Below the pieces are notes generated by a model that saw only the letters and a list, made by a program, of their open reading frames with translations, ran no database searches and had not been told where the DNA came from. A program made the position numbers and the translations under genes. Below, piece after piece: positions 1-9,585 of a stretch of 64,000 bases of DNA. How positions within the stretch are numbered: position 1 is the stretch's first letter; every line of letters starts with the position of its first letter. Location of the stretch: NCBI RefSeq assembly GCF_002204185.1, contig NZ_MXPU01000011.1, positions 62,001 through 126,000 of the forward strand, in the 5' to 3' direction. Source of the DNA: Rhizobium esperanzae (GTDB lineage: Bacteria > Pseudomonadota > Alphaproteobacteria > Rhizobiales > Rhizobiaceae).

Positions 1-55
1 ATTGTCGAGATGGTTTGAGTGCAAGTGCTAAGGGCATGATCGACAGCCGTCCGTT

Positions 56-222
56 TCGCGGGAAAGCCCCTCCCCACAAGGGGGAGGGGCTGCCCGTGGG
101 ATGCCCGTCGCATTTTCATTTCTGCCGATGCAGCTTGTGACTCCGTATTTTCGTTGTAAGGCCCGCCGCGGGTTAGTCCCTCCCCCTTGTGGGGAGGGTT
201 GGGGAGGGGTTTTGCTTCCGCA
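56..222. repeat. RIME/REP-like palindromic repeat downstream of gcd
   Basis: Two GC-rich hairpins lie about 90 bases apart. The first pairs GCCCCTCCCC (66-75) with GGGGAGGGGC (81-90); the second pairs CCCTCCCC (178-185) with GGGGAGGG (191-198). The two hairpins are also inverted copies of each other (72-88 against 178-194). This matches the layout of the mosaic intergenic palindromes of rhizobia. It sits just past the 3' end of gcd and could act as a transcription end or RNA-stabilising structure, which is inference. Nothing else is seen in bases 1-239, apart from a stop codon at 16-18 that could end a gene lying to the left. Confidence 0.6.
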
Positions 223-239
223 AGGAGCGCACCTCCCCA

Positions 240-2579
240 TCACGGCAGCGTATAAGCAATCACATAGTCGCCGGGCTTGGTGCCGACCGAGCCGTGGCCG
301 CCGGCGACCATGACGACATATTGCTTGCTGTCGTCGGTCGTATAGGTCATCGGCGTTGCCTGGCCGCCGGCCGGAAGGCGTGCCCGCCAGAGCTCGCGTC
401 CGTTCGTCACGTCGTAGGCGCGAAGATAATTGTCGACCGCCGCACCGAGGAAGGCGACGCCGCCTTTGGTCAGCATCGGCCCGCCGATGCCGGGCACGCC
501 GACCTTGAAGGGCAGCGGCAGCGGCGTCATGTCGTGGACGGTGCCGTTCTTGTGCATATAGGCGATCTTGCCGGTGCGCAGGTCGACGCCGGCGACATAG
601 CCCCATGGCGGCGCCTGGCAGGGGATCTGCATCGGCCCGAGGAAGGGGCCCATGAAGACGCCGTAAGGGGCGCCGTCATTGCGGTTCAGCCCCTGTTCGC
701 TGCCCTTCTCGTCCTGGCCTCGCGGCGGAATGTCGGCGGCCGGCACCAGGCGCGAGGTGAAGGCGAGATAGGTCGGCATGCCGAACATGATCTGCCGCTC
801 GGGATCGACCGCCACCGAGCCCCAGTTGAAAGTGCCGAAATTGCCGGGATAGACGATCGTCCCTTTCAGCGACGGCGGCGTGTAGCGGCCCTCATAGCGA
901 TAGCGGTGGAAATCGATGCGGCAGAGGAGCTGGTCGAACAGCGACACGCCCCACATGTCCTTTTCCTTGAGCGGCTCGGGCGAGAAGGTGAGGTCGGAGA
1001 TCGGCTGCGTCGGCGACGTATGATCGCCCGTAACCGCGCCGCCGGGCGCCGGAATTTCCTTGAGCGGGATGATCGGCTCGCCGCTGCGCCGGTCGAGCAC
1101 ATAGAGATCGCCCTGCTTGGTGGGGCCGACGAGGGCGGGAACCACGCTGCCGTCAGGCTTGGTCAGGTCGATGAGCGCCGGCTGCGCCGGCACGTCCATG
1201 TCCCAGAGGTCGTGATGCACCGTCTGGCGCACCCAGCGCAGTTGGCCGCTGGCGATATCGAGCGCGACGATCGAGGAAGAGAATTTCTCGACATTGTCGC
1301 TGCGATTGATGCCGAGCTGATCGGGCACCTGGTTGCCGAGCGGGATGTAGACCATGCCGAGCGCCTCGTCGACGCTGAAGACCGACCAGCTGTTCGGCGA
1401 GTTGGTCGTGTAGGTATGGCCTGAGGCGATCGGCGTCGTCACGTCGGGATTGCCGGAATCCCAATTCCAGATCAGGGCGCCGGTCTTGATGTCGAAGGCG
1501 CGGATGACGCCGGATTGTTCCTCGGTGGAATAATTGTCGTTCACCGCCCCGCCGACGATGATCTTGCCGGCCACCGCCACCGGCGGCGAGGTGGAATAAT
1601 AATAGCCAGCCGGGTTGAAGCGCATGCCGATTTCCAGATGCAGCACGCCCTGATCGGCAAAGCCGGTGCAGACCTTGCCGTCGGCCGCATCGAGGGCGAT
1701 CAGCCGGGCGTCCGAGGTCGGCAGGTAGACGCGCTCGGCGCAGGGCTGGCCGGCGGCGACATCAGGATCGGCGTAATAGGTGACGCCGCGGCAGGTCTGG
1801 TGCTGCCGGTTGGGGTTCATGCCGGAATTGGCGTCGTATTTCCATTTCTCCTTGCCGGTCTTGGCGTCGAGCGCGATCGCCCAGTTATGTGGCGTGCAGA
1901 GATAGAGCGTGTCCTTCACCTTGAGCGGCGTCACCTGATAGGTCGTCTCGCTGATATCTTCCGGCCGCTTGACGTCGCCGGTCTGGTATCGCCACGCTTC
2001 CGTCAGCGTCGAGACGTTCTCGACATTGATCTGATCGAGCGGCGAGTAGCGCTGGCCGAAGGGCGTGCGGCCATATTGGTGCCATTCGCTATCCGGCACG
2101 CTGCCGCCGAAGGCCGGATTGGCGGCGACCGCATCCTTCGGCAGATCGCCGGCCAGATCATGCGGATCCGTCGTCATCGAATAGACAGCGACGAGGATGG
2201 CGAGAATGACGGGCACGGCGAGCGGCCAGGGATTGGCGCCGTAGACGATGCCGGTTGGGCTGCGAAAGCCGAGCGGCCGGCGGATCCAGGGCGTCAGCAG
2301 CCAGAGCCCGAGAAGAATGATCACCCCGCCGCGCGGGCCCAACTGCCACCAGTCGAATCCCACCTCCCAGATCGCCCAGGCGAGTGCGGCGACGACGAGC
2401 ACCGCATAGACCCAGAGCGCCACCGCCTTGCGCATCAGCAGCAGCGCTGCGGTGATGAGGAACATCAGGCCGGCAAACAGATAGAAGACGCTGCCGCCGA
2501 GCATGACGAGCCAGAGCCCGCCGCCGCCGAGCGCAACCCCGATGATGATGAAGAGAATGGAGGTGATGACGAGCGCCAT
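240..2579 (-). CDS. gcd: Membrane-bound PQQ-dependent glucose dehydrogenase
   Basis: 779 residues, close to the usual length of about 800 for membrane glucose dehydrogenase. The family oxidises aldoses such as D-glucose to gluconolactone in the periplasm with PQQ as cofactor and passes electrons to ubiquinone. The first 150 residues form about five hydrophobic membrane segments; the rest is the PQQ beta-propeller, beginning near the motif WHQYGRTPFGQRYSPL that is typical of the glucose/quinate/shikimate subfamily. The ATG start places the first membrane helix at the N terminus. The gene is probably monocistronic: selO lies 141 bases further right on the same strand and a repeat lies just downstream. 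Quinate or another sugar acid cannot be excluded as substrate. No PQQ synthesis gene is present in the window. Confidence 0.9.
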   Translation of the reverse strand: MALVITSILFIIIGVALGGGGLWLVMLGGSVFYLFAGLMFLITAALLLMRKAVALWVYAVLVVAALAWAIWEVGFDWWQLGPRGGVIILLGLWLLTPWIRRPLGFRSPTGIVYGANPWPLAVPVILAILVAVYSMTTDPHDLAGDLPKDAVAANPAFGGSVPDSEWHQYGRTPFGQRYSPLDQINVENVSTLTEAWRYQTGDVKRPEDISETTYQVTPLKVKDTLYLCTPHNWAIALDAKTGKEKWKYDANSGMNPNRQHQTCRGVTYYADPDVAAGQPCAERVYLPTSDARLIALDAADGKVCTGFADQGVLHLEIGMRFNPAGYYYSTSPPVAVAGKIIVGGAVNDNYSTEEQSGVIRAFDIKTGALIWNWDSGNPDVTTPIASGHTYTTNSPNSWSVFSVDEALGMVYIPLGNQVPDQLGINRSDNVEKFSSSIVALDIASGQLRWVRQTVHHDLWDMDVPAQPALIDLTKPDGSVVPALVGPTKQGDLYVLDRRSGEPIIPLKEIPAPGGAVTGDHTSPTQPISDLTFSPEPLKEKDMWGVSLFDQLLCRIDFHRYRYEGRYTPPSLKGTIVYPGNFGTFNWGSVAVDPERQIMFGMPTYLAFTSRLVPAADIPPRGQDEKGSEQGLNRNDGAPYGVFMGPFLGPMQIPCQAPPWGYVAGVDLRTGKIAYMHKNGTVHDMTPLPLPFKVGVPGIGGPMLTKGGVAFLGAAVDNYLRAYDVTNGRELWRARLPAGGQATPMTYTTDDSKQYVVMVAGGHGSVGTKPGDYVIAYTLP

Positions 2580-2720
2580 AAGGCTGTCTCCCGCGTGGGT
2601 TAGCCGGGTGGGGAACGGCGGGAAAAGGCCCGCCGGTCAGGCAGATAGAGCGAGGGAGATGCCTTTCAACGGCCGCATTTGCCGCAGCCGGGCATCACGG
2701 TACGGTTGTATTGAAGCCGC

Positions 2721-4223
2721 TTACGTCCCGCAGAAAGTCTGCAGCACCCGTTCCTCCGGCTTCGGCGGCTCCATATAGGCGGCGAAATCCGGCTGGTCTT
2801 CGTAGGGCTTCGACAGCACGGTGAGCAGCGCCTCGAACAGCGAGAAGTCGCCGTTCTCGACCGCCGCCTCGATCGCCTGTTCGACCCGGTGATTGCGGGG
2901 AATGAAGGCTGGGTTGACGCGGCGCATAGCGCCGGCGCGTTCGACCGACGTCTGCGGATCGCGCGACAGTCTCTCGCGCCACTGCATGAGCCAAGGGCGA
3001 CAGGCCTCCGGCTCCTGGAAGCTCCGGGCAAAGGCAGGCTCTGCATCGTCGTTGCCGGCAAGATCGGAGAGTCGCCGGAAGGCCAGGGTGAAATCGGCGC
3101 CCTGTGCCTGCATCAGTGAGAGCAGCGCTTGAACCAGCTCGAGATCGCCATCCTCTTGCCCTGCAAGGCCGATCTTTGCCCGCATGCCGGCCAGCCAATG
3201 CGCCTGGAACCGCTCGCCATAGGCGCGGATCACCGCATTGGCCTTGTCGACCGCCTTGTCCGGTTCGGTATCGATCAGCGGCAATAGCGTTTCGCCGAGC
3301 CGCGCAAGGTTCCACTGGCCGATGGCCGGCTGATTGGCATAGGCATAACGGCCGTGCTGGTCGATCGACGAGAAGACGGTTGCCGGATTATAGGCATCCA
3401 TGAAGGCGCAGGGACCGAAATCGATCGTCTCGCCGGAGATCGTCATATTGTCGGTGTTCATCACGCCATGGATGAAGCCAACATGCAGCCAACGGGCAAT
3501 CAGCGCAGCCTGGCGCTCCGAAACTGCCTCGAACAGTCGGAGATAGGGTGCCTCGGTCTCCTTCAGCGCGGGATAGTGCCGCTCGATCACGTAATCGGCG
3601 AGCGCCCGAACACCATCCGTGTCGCCCCGTGCCGCGAAATACTGGAAGGTGCCGACCCTGATATGGCTTGCCGCGACCCGGGTGAAGACCGCGCCCGGCA
3701 GCACTTTTTCGCGGTAGACCGGTTCGCCCGTGGTCACCGCCGCCAGCGCCCGCGTTGCGGGAATGCCGAGCGCGAACATCGCCTCGCTGATGATATATTC
3801 TCTGAGCACCGGCCCGATTGCGGCCCGGCCGTCGCCGCGACGCGAAAAAGGTGTCGGCCCCGCGCCCTTCAGCTGGATGTCGAAGCGCTTGCCGTCGCGG
3901 TCGACCACTTCGCCGAGCAGGATCGCCCGCCCGTCGCCGAGCTGCGGCGAGAAGCCGCCGAATTGGTGCCCGGCATAGGCCATCGCCAACGGCTCGGCCC
4001 CTTCGGGAACGAGATTGCCGGAAAAGATCGCCGCGCCGTCGCGGCGCAGTGCCTCGACGTCGAGCCCGAGCTCGGCGGCCAGCGGCTCATTGAGCTTGAT
4101 CAGCCATGGCTCGGCCACCGGCGTCGGCGTTTGCGGCGCAAAGAAGCGCTCGGGCAAGCCGACATAGCTGTTGTCGAACGGAAAGGCCGCACCGGACCGG
4201 ATTTTCTGCGGGGTTGAGGTCAT
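2721..4223 (-). CDS. selO: SelO (YdiU/UPF0061) protein adenylyltransferase
   Basis: 500 residues, full length for SelO. The family has a protein-kinase-like fold but transfers AMP from ATP to Ser, Thr or Tyr of target proteins, with a proposed role in redox stress. Visible signatures are FDIQLKGAGPTPFSRRGDGR near residue 100, the HGVMNTDNM catalytic stretch, and the DFGPCAFMD metal-binding segment near residue 265. The protein ends QTFCGT, so a cysteine stands where many eukaryotic homologues carry selenocysteine. It reads in the same direction as gcd with a 141-base gap, so shared transcription is possible but not shown. The ATG at 4223 gives the conserved N terminus with FDNSYVGLPERFF. Confidence 0.93.
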   Translation of the reverse strand: MTSTPQKIRSGAAFPFDNSYVGLPERFFAPQTPTPVAEPWLIKLNEPLAAELGLDVEALRRDGAAIFSGNLVPEGAEPLAMAYAGHQFGGFSPQLGDGRAILLGEVVDRDGKRFDIQLKGAGPTPFSRRGDGRAAIGPVLREYIISEAMFALGIPATRALAAVTTGEPVYREKVLPGAVFTRVAASHIRVGTFQYFAARGDTDGVRALADYVIERHYPALKETEAPYLRLFEAVSERQAALIARWLHVGFIHGVMNTDNMTISGETIDFGPCAFMDAYNPATVFSSIDQHGRYAYANQPAIGQWNLARLGETLLPLIDTEPDKAVDKANAVIRAYGERFQAHWLAGMRAKIGLAGQEDGDLELVQALLSLMQAQGADFTLAFRRLSDLAGNDDAEPAFARSFQEPEACRPWLMQWRERLSRDPQTSVERAGAMRRVNPAFIPRNHRVEQAIEAAVENGDFSLFEALLTVLSKPYEDQPDFAAYMEPPKPEERVLQTFCGT

Positions 4224-4483
4224 TGTTCATAGGTAGGGCTGGGGTGCCCCGCGCGCAAGCAGGTCTTGCGCGCCGGATCCATCGGCCGTCACGCAGATCG
4301 CGCCGATGCAAGGAATCGTGATCCGCTTTTACCTCTCGTCAAAGCTGCTTTGCCATAAAGGACATAGCCCCGCCATGATCTCGGGCGTATAGCAGATCGT
4401 CTCCCCTTGGCCTTGCGCCATGTCATCCCCGCGGCCTTGCTGCTTCCTCTGCTCCGCCGCGCCACCGCGAGTGATTCCGCACG

Positions 4484-5941
4484 ATGTCGGATCAGATTTA
4501 CCAGGCGCCGATGGTTCGGCGCGCTGCGCCCAATTTTCGGGTGATCGCGATGATCGTCGCGAGTGCGATGCTGATGGAAAATATCGACGCGACCGTGCTG
4601 GCGACCGCGCTGCCCACCATGGCGCGCGATTTCGCCGTCAGCGCCCCGGCCATGTCGATCTCACTGACCTCCTATCTCCTCAGCCTGGCGATCTTCATTC
4701 CGGCCAGCGGCCGGATCGCCGACAGTTTCGGTTCGCGCACCGTCTTCCGCGCCGCCATCGCGGTCTTCGTCATCGGCTCCATCCTCTGTGCGCTGGCACC
4801 GACGCTGCCCTTCCTGGTGCTGGCCCGGCTGCTGCAGGGCATGGGCGGCGCGATGATGATGCCGGTCGGCCGGCTGGTGCTGATGCGCAGCGTCGCCCGC
4901 AAGGATATGGTCAGCGCCATGTCCTGGCTGCTGGTGCCGGCGCTGATCGGTCCGATCGTCGGTCCGCCGCTCGGCGGCTTCATCGTCACCTATCTCGACT
5001 GGCGCTGGATCTTCTACATCAACGTGCCGATCGGCATCATCGGCATGATCTTCGTCTCGATCTACATCGACGAGGTGAAAGGCAAGGCGACCGGCCCCTT
5101 CGATACGGTCGGCTTCATGCTCTCGGGCATTTCGCTTGGCTCGCTGCTCTTCGGCTTCGAAATGTCGAGCCATGACGGCGAGGCCGCCTTCTCGCTCTTC
5201 CTGATCGCGGTCGGCCTGTTCTTCGGCATCGGCTATTTGAGGCATGCCCGCAGGCATTCCTCGCCGATCATGGATTTTTCACTGATGAAGGTGCCGAGTT
5301 TCGGCACCTCTGTTATCGCCGGTTCGCTGACGCGCATCACCCAGGGCGCCCAACCTTTCCTGCTGCCGCTGCTGTTCCAGATCGGCTTCGGCCTTTCCGC
5401 CGCCGCAGCCGGCCAGATCGTCATTGCCACCGCGCTCGGCGCGCTCGCCATGAAGCCGATGGCGCGGTTCGTCTTCAGCCGGCTCGGCTTCCGCAGAAGC
5501 CTCGTCCTCAACGGCATCCTCGGCACGGCCGGCTATGCCCTCTGCGCCGCCTTTCGGCCGGATTGGCCGATGCCGCTGATCTTCGTCGTCCTGGTGCTCA
5601 GCGCCTTTTTCCTGTCGTTCCAGTTCACCGCCTACAACACCATCGCCTATGACGAGATCGAAAAGGAGCGGATGAGCTCGGCCACCAGCTTCTACACCAC
5701 CTTCCAGCAGCTGATGTTGTCGCTCGGAATCTGCATCGGGGCCTTGGCGCTGCACGGTTCCATGGCCTTGTCAGGCACCGAAACGCCTGATCTCGGCGAT
5801 TTCTCCGCCGCCTTCGTCGTCGTCACCCTCATCTCGATCACAGCGACCGTCTGGAACCTGCGTTTCTCGCCGACAGCAGGCGAGGAGATCAGCGGCTATA
5901 AGGCCAGACGGACGAAGGTTCCTGGAGAAACAAAGGCTTGA
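4484..5941 (+). CDS. MFS transporter, DHA2 (EmrB/QacA-like) 14-helix family
   Basis: 485 residues with about 14 hydrophobic segments, the size expected for the DHA2 drug:H+ antiporter family of inner-membrane exporters. The first helix contains MENIDATVLATALPTMARDF, the classic N-terminal signature of EmrB-like permeases; a conserved RxxxGxxMM-type stretch (LLQGMGGAMMMPVGRLVLMR) lies near residue 120, and motif C-like GPIVGPPLGGFI is near residue 165. There is no adjacent EmrA-type membrane-fusion gene, so it probably works alone. Transcribed divergently from selO across a 260-base gap in which I see no other gene. The substrate is unknown. Confidence 0.88.
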   Translation: MSDQIYQAPMVRRAAPNFRVIAMIVASAMLMENIDATVLATALPTMARDFAVSAPAMSISLTSYLLSLAIFIPASGRIADSFGSRTVFRAAIAVFVIGSILCALAPTLPFLVLARLLQGMGGAMMMPVGRLVLMRSVARKDMVSAMSWLLVPALIGPIVGPPLGGFIVTYLDWRWIFYINVPIGIIGMIFVSIYIDEVKGKATGPFDTVGFMLSGISLGSLLFGFEMSSHDGEAAFSLFLIAVGLFFGIGYLRHARRHSSPIMDFSLMKVPSFGTSVIAGSLTRITQGAQPFLLPLLFQIGFGLSAAAAGQIVIATALGALAMKPMARFVFSRLGFRRSLVLNGILGTAGYALCAAFRPDWPMPLIFVVLVLSAFFLSFQFTAYNTIAYDEIEKERMSSATSFYTTFQQLMLSLGICIGALALHGSMALSGTETPDLGDFSAAFVVVTLISITATVWNLRFSPTAGEEISGYKARRTKVPGETKA

Positions 5942-5976
5942 CGCGCGTCGCTTGAATCAAATTCTGCGCGTCGCAC

Positions 5977-6498
5977 TCAGTCCGTGTTCTCCATGTCGGC
6001 CGCCATGTCCGCGAGCTTGCGCACGGTGTTGAGATTGCGCGAGGTTCCGGGCTTCAGCGCCGGCAGCTTCAGCTTCGAGCGGCCGGATCCATTCGGATAA
6101 TGCACATAGATCTCCCGGCCGGTGAGCTTCGCCTCCTCGCCATCGGGCGCCACCATTTTATCAAGCGCATCGGCGGGCGGCTTTTCGGGCAGGAAATAGA
6201 CGAGCAGGAAGTTCGGCTTGGCGTCCGGGAAGGGCGCGTTGGCGGCAATCGCGTCGAGCTCTTTCCGGCTGCGCACCATCACGCCCGGGCGCTTGCCCAT
6301 CTTCTGCCCGAGCGCCTCGTCGAGCTTTTCCTCAACGGTTTTCTCGGCTTCATCCGAGCGGAACAGCACATTGCCGCTCTGATAGGTTTTCACGTCGGTA
6401 AAGCCGAGACCTTCGCAGATCGCCTTGAGTTCAGCCATCGGCAGCGAGCCGGTGCCGCCGACATTAACGGCGCGGAGGAGGGCGATATAGACGGGCAT
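5977..6498 (-). CDS. DUF1697 family protein
   Basis: 173 residues. The start MPVYIALLRAVNVGG matches the hallmark opening of the DUF1697 family, whose function is unknown. A longer reading frame reaches back to 6603, but those extra codons run through the inverted repeat at 6518; the ATG at 6498 has a GGGAGA ribosome-binding site about 7 bases upstream, so the short start is preferred. Other visible family features are the segment TYQSGNVLFRS and a C-terminal half rich in basic residues. Converges with the MFS gene ending at 5941. No pathway can be assigned from context. Confidence 0.85.
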   Translation of the reverse strand: MPVYIALLRAVNVGGTGSLPMAELKAICEGLGFTDVKTYQSGNVLFRSDEAEKTVEEKLDEALGQKMGKRPGVMVRSRKELDAIAANAPFPDAKPNFLLVYFLPEKPPADALDKMVAPDGEEAKLTGREIYVHYPNGSGRSKLKLPALKPGTSRNLNTVRKLADMAADMENTD

Positions 6499-6517
6499 TT
6501 CTGTCTCCCTTGACCTT

Positions 6518-6714
6518 GTGCCGTGTGGCACCCCCCTCTGCCCTGCCGGGCATCTCCCCCTCAGTTGGGGAGATTGGCTGGGGACGATGGCTTCCCCAAA
6601 CAATCAACGTTCAGCACGGCGAAACACTAGATGGACGGCAAGGTTAAGCCACTTGTGATCTCCCCCCTTGTGGGGGAGATGCCCGGAAGGGCAGAGGCGA
6701 GCGCCACACGGCAC
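6518..6714. repeat. RIME-type inverted repeat, about 55-bp arms
   Basis: Arms at 6518-6572 and 6660-6714 are imperfect inverted copies: both read GTGCCGTGTGG, then CTCTGCCC, then CCGGGCATCTCCCC when the second is reverse-complemented. Each arm ends in a smaller palindrome (around 6551-6573 and 6660-6680). Size and layout fit the Rhizobium-specific intergenic mosaic elements described in rhizobia. It occupies most of the gap between the DUF1697 gene and ptrB, both leftward, and could separate their transcripts. Confidence 0.7.
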
Positions 6715-6748
6715 GCCTCACCCATTCAGCCCCACCAAATCCACTCCC

Positions 6749-8857
6749 TCACATCTTTCCCGCCACCTTGATCGCAAACGCATACTCGAACGCAATCTCC
6801 TCCAGCCGCTGGAACCGCCCCGACGCCCCGCCATGGCCGGCGTCCATATTGGTCTTCAGCAGGATCGGCGCTTCGCCCGTTGTCTTGTCGCGCAGTTTCG
6901 CCACCCATTTGGCCGGCTCCCAATAGGTGACGCGCGGGTCTGTCAGGCCGCCGAGCGCCAGGATCGGCGGGTAGGGTTTTGCGCCGACATTGTCATAGGG
7001 CGAATAGACGGCGATCTGCTCGTATTCTTCGCGGCTTTCGATCGGATTGCCCCATTCCGGCCATTCCGGCGGCGTCAGCGGCAGGGTGTCGTCGAGCATG
7101 GTGTTGAGCACGTCGACGAAGGGAACGGCGGCGATGATGCCGGCGAACTTTTCCGGCGCCATGTTGGCAACAGCGCCCATCAGCATGCCGCCGGCCGAGC
7201 CGCCCTCGGCGATGATCTTCGCGTAAGAGGTGAACCTCTGTTGATTCAGATAGTCGGCCGCGGCGACGAAGTCCTTGAAGCTGTTTGTCTTCTTGTCCAT
7301 CTTGCCGTCTTCGTACCAGGCAAAGCCCTTGTCCTTGCCGCCGCGGATGTGAGCGATGGCATAGACGAAGCCGCGGTCGGCGAGCGACAGGCAATTGGTG
7401 TTGAAACCGGCCGGAATAGTGATGCCGTAGGCGCCGTAGCCGTAAAGCAGGCAGGGGGCGCTGCCGTCGAGCGGCGTATCCCTACGATAGAGCAGGGTGA
7501 CCGGCACCGTCTCGCCGTCCCATGCCGGGGCGAAGACGCGGCGGGTGACGTAGTCGTCGGGATTGTGGCCCGACGGCACCTCCTGCGTCTTCAAGAGCGT
7601 GCGCTCGCGCGTCACCATGTTGTAATCATAGAGCTGCGACGGCGTCGTCATCGAGGAATAGGAGAAGCGGATGACATCCGTGTCGTATTCCGCCGCGCCC
7701 GAAAGCCCCAGCGAATAAGCTTCCTCGGCAAAGGCGATCGCATGTTCCTCGCCGGTCTTCCGGTCGCGGATCATGATCCGCGGCAGCCCGTCCTTGCGCT
7801 CCAGCCAGAGGAGATGGCGGGCATAGGCCATGTGGCTGATGATGAGCGTGCCGGGCTTGTGAGCGACGACTTCGCGCCAGTTCTCCTTGCCCGGATTGTC
7901 CACCGGCGCTTCCATGATCTTGAAATCCTTGGCGCCGCCGTCATTCGTCAGGATGTAGAAGACGTCGCCGCCCTCGGTCAGCGAATATTCGATGCCTTCC
8001 TCGCGCGCCGCCACCAGCTTCGGCTCGGCCGTCAGATCTTTGGTCGACAGCAGCCGGTATTCGCTGGTCTCGTGATCGTGGATGTCGATATAGACGAAGT
8101 CATCAAGCAGCGAGCCGCCGACGCCCATGAAGAAGCCGGCATCGGCTTCCTCATAGACCAGCCGGTCTTCCGATTGCGGCCGGCCGACAATGTGGTGGAA
8201 CACCTTCGATGGCCGGTGGTTCTCGTCGAGCGCCGAATAGAAGAAGCTCTTGCCGTCTGGCGCCCAGACGCCGCCGCCGCCGGTATTCTCGATCACGTCG
8301 TCGAGGTCCTGGCCGGTCGAGAGGTCGCGGACTTTCAGCGTGAAGAATTCCGAGCCCTTATCGTCATAGCCCCAGATGCCGCGGCTGTGGTCGGTGGAAT
8401 GGTCGAGGCCGGCGAGACGGAAATAGGCTTTGCCGGACGCTTCCTTGTCGCCGTCGAGCAGCACGGTGCGGATCGCCTCGTCGGCAACGTCGCCGTCGCG
8501 AGGAATGCGGAAATAGCGCGGCTGTTCGCCGCCGGTCACGTAGGATGTGCCATAGGCATAGGCGCCGTCCTTCACCGGCACCGAGCTGTCGTCTTCCTTG
8601 ATGCGGCCGCGCATCTCGGCAAACAGCGCCTTCTGCAGCGGCCTGGTGTCCTCCATCGCCGCATTCATATAGGCGTTTTCGGCTTCGAGATGCCGGCGGA
8701 TCTCGGGCTCGAGGATCGAGGGATCCTTGAACATCGCCTGCCAGTTGTCGGCGCGCAGCCAGGCGTAATCGTCCGTGCGGGTAATGCCGTGGCGCGTATC
8801 GGAGAGGGGCTTCTTCGGTGCGGCGGGCGGTGTCGGCAGGTTCTTGAAAACGGACAA
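6749..8857 (-). CDS. ptrB: Oligopeptidase B (S9A serine peptidase)
   Basis: 702 residues from a TTG start at 8857 (GGAG about 8 bases upstream), giving the N terminus SVFKNLPTPPAAPKKP typical of the family; the longer frame from 8947 adds 30 unconserved residues. Oligopeptidase B cuts short peptides after Arg or Lys in the cytoplasm or periplasm. An N-terminal beta-propeller (roughly residues 80-420) is followed by an alpha/beta hydrolase domain with the nucleophile elbow GGSAGG near residue 545, an Asp in the region LTDPRVTYWEP, and the catalytic His in DAGHGGASGRF near the C terminus, so the full triad is present. No signal peptide. Monocistronic; upstream (8858-9100) I see no gene. Confidence 0.93.
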   Translation of the reverse strand: MSVFKNLPTPPAAPKKPLSDTRHGITRTDDYAWLRADNWQAMFKDPSILEPEIRRHLEAENAYMNAAMEDTRPLQKALFAEMRGRIKEDDSSVPVKDGAYAYGTSYVTGGEQPRYFRIPRDGDVADEAIRTVLLDGDKEASGKAYFRLAGLDHSTDHSRGIWGYDDKGSEFFTLKVRDLSTGQDLDDVIENTGGGGVWAPDGKSFFYSALDENHRPSKVFHHIVGRPQSEDRLVYEEADAGFFMGVGGSLLDDFVYIDIHDHETSEYRLLSTKDLTAEPKLVAAREEGIEYSLTEGGDVFYILTNDGGAKDFKIMEAPVDNPGKENWREVVAHKPGTLIISHMAYARHLLWLERKDGLPRIMIRDRKTGEEHAIAFAEEAYSLGLSGAAEYDTDVIRFSYSSMTTPSQLYDYNMVTRERTLLKTQEVPSGHNPDDYVTRRVFAPAWDGETVPVTLLYRRDTPLDGSAPCLLYGYGAYGITIPAGFNTNCLSLADRGFVYAIAHIRGGKDKGFAWYEDGKMDKKTNSFKDFVAAADYLNQQRFTSYAKIIAEGGSAGGMLMGAVANMAPEKFAGIIAAVPFVDVLNTMLDDTLPLTPPEWPEWGNPIESREEYEQIAVYSPYDNVGAKPYPPILALGGLTDPRVTYWEPAKWVAKLRDKTTGEAPILLKTNMDAGHGGASGRFQRLEEIAFEYAFAIKVAGKM

Positions 8858-9100
8858 GGAATTGGCTCCGGTGGGAATGTCGGGTTGGCAACAGATAGAG
8901 GCGCACCGCCGCCGGATCAAGCGCCAAGGGACGAGGTGACCGTCCACAGTCGAGGAGGCGGCACCGCCTGGCTTGCCTTGATGTCACCACAATATTTAAG
9001 GAGGTCCGCTATCACAGAGCGAATTTTGCACGTGCCCAGCCCCCGGCAAGCCGCCGGCGGCAGGATGAAGACTGTACAACAGTAAGGGATTTCCTCCGCA

Positions 9101-9490
9101 ATGCCGAAACGTCTGCTCCTGTTTGTATCCCTGGCCGGCTTGGCTGCCCCCGCGTTTGCCGTCGACCCGGCCATCAAGAAGCAGCTGGAAAAACTCGATC
9201 CCTCCACCCGCCTGGAACAGAGCTGCGACGCGGAAGCGATGAGCCGGATCAACAATGACAGCACTGGCTTCAAGCCCGACAAGGTGATCGCCTATACGTT
9301 CAAGGATCCGATCGCCGGCAACAATTCGCTGCAGGCGCCGGGCGCGGTCTTCCGCAGCAAGGGCGACTGGTACCATCTTTCCTACAATTGCATCACCGGC
9401 CCACAGCATATCAATGTGCGCGAACTCGACTATCAGATCGGCGAGAAGGTGCCGCGCGAGAAGTGGGACAAGTATTATCTCTACGATTGA
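9101..9490 (+). CDS. Secreted DUF930 domain protein
   Basis: 129 residues. An N-terminal signal peptide (MPKRLLLFVSLAGLAAPAFA, cut after AFA) points to the periplasm. The mature part, with KLDPSTRLEQSCDAEAMSRI near the start, fits DUF930, a family common in Rhizobiales with unknown role. Two cysteines (in EQSCD and YNCITG) could form a disulfide. A GAGG-like site is not obvious; the ATG was kept because it begins the signal peptide exactly. It stands alone between ptrB and the deacetylase gene, in the same direction as the latter. Confidence 0.82.
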   Translation: MPKRLLLFVSLAGLAAPAFAVDPAIKKQLEKLDPSTRLEQSCDAEAMSRINNDSTGFKPDKVIAYTFKDPIAGNNSLQAPGAVFRSKGDWYHLSYNCITGPQHINVRELDYQIGEKVPREKWDKYYLYD

Positions 9491-9585
9491 TGCGGTTTCC
9501 CGCCGGCGGCGGTGACATCCGGCCACATGGCGTGTGGCAAGGCTAGCGGCTAGAGTCGCGGCGCTCGAATCGTAAAGTTGATGAC

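Noticed and set aside
189..1424. Long plus-strand open frame opposite gcd
   Set aside because: Antisense shadow of gcd; product is Arg/Gly-rich with no family likeness.
6668..9085. 805-codon plus-strand frame opposite ptrB
   Set aside because: Shadow of the oligopeptidase gene caused by high GC3; the minus-strand product has an intact catalytic triad.
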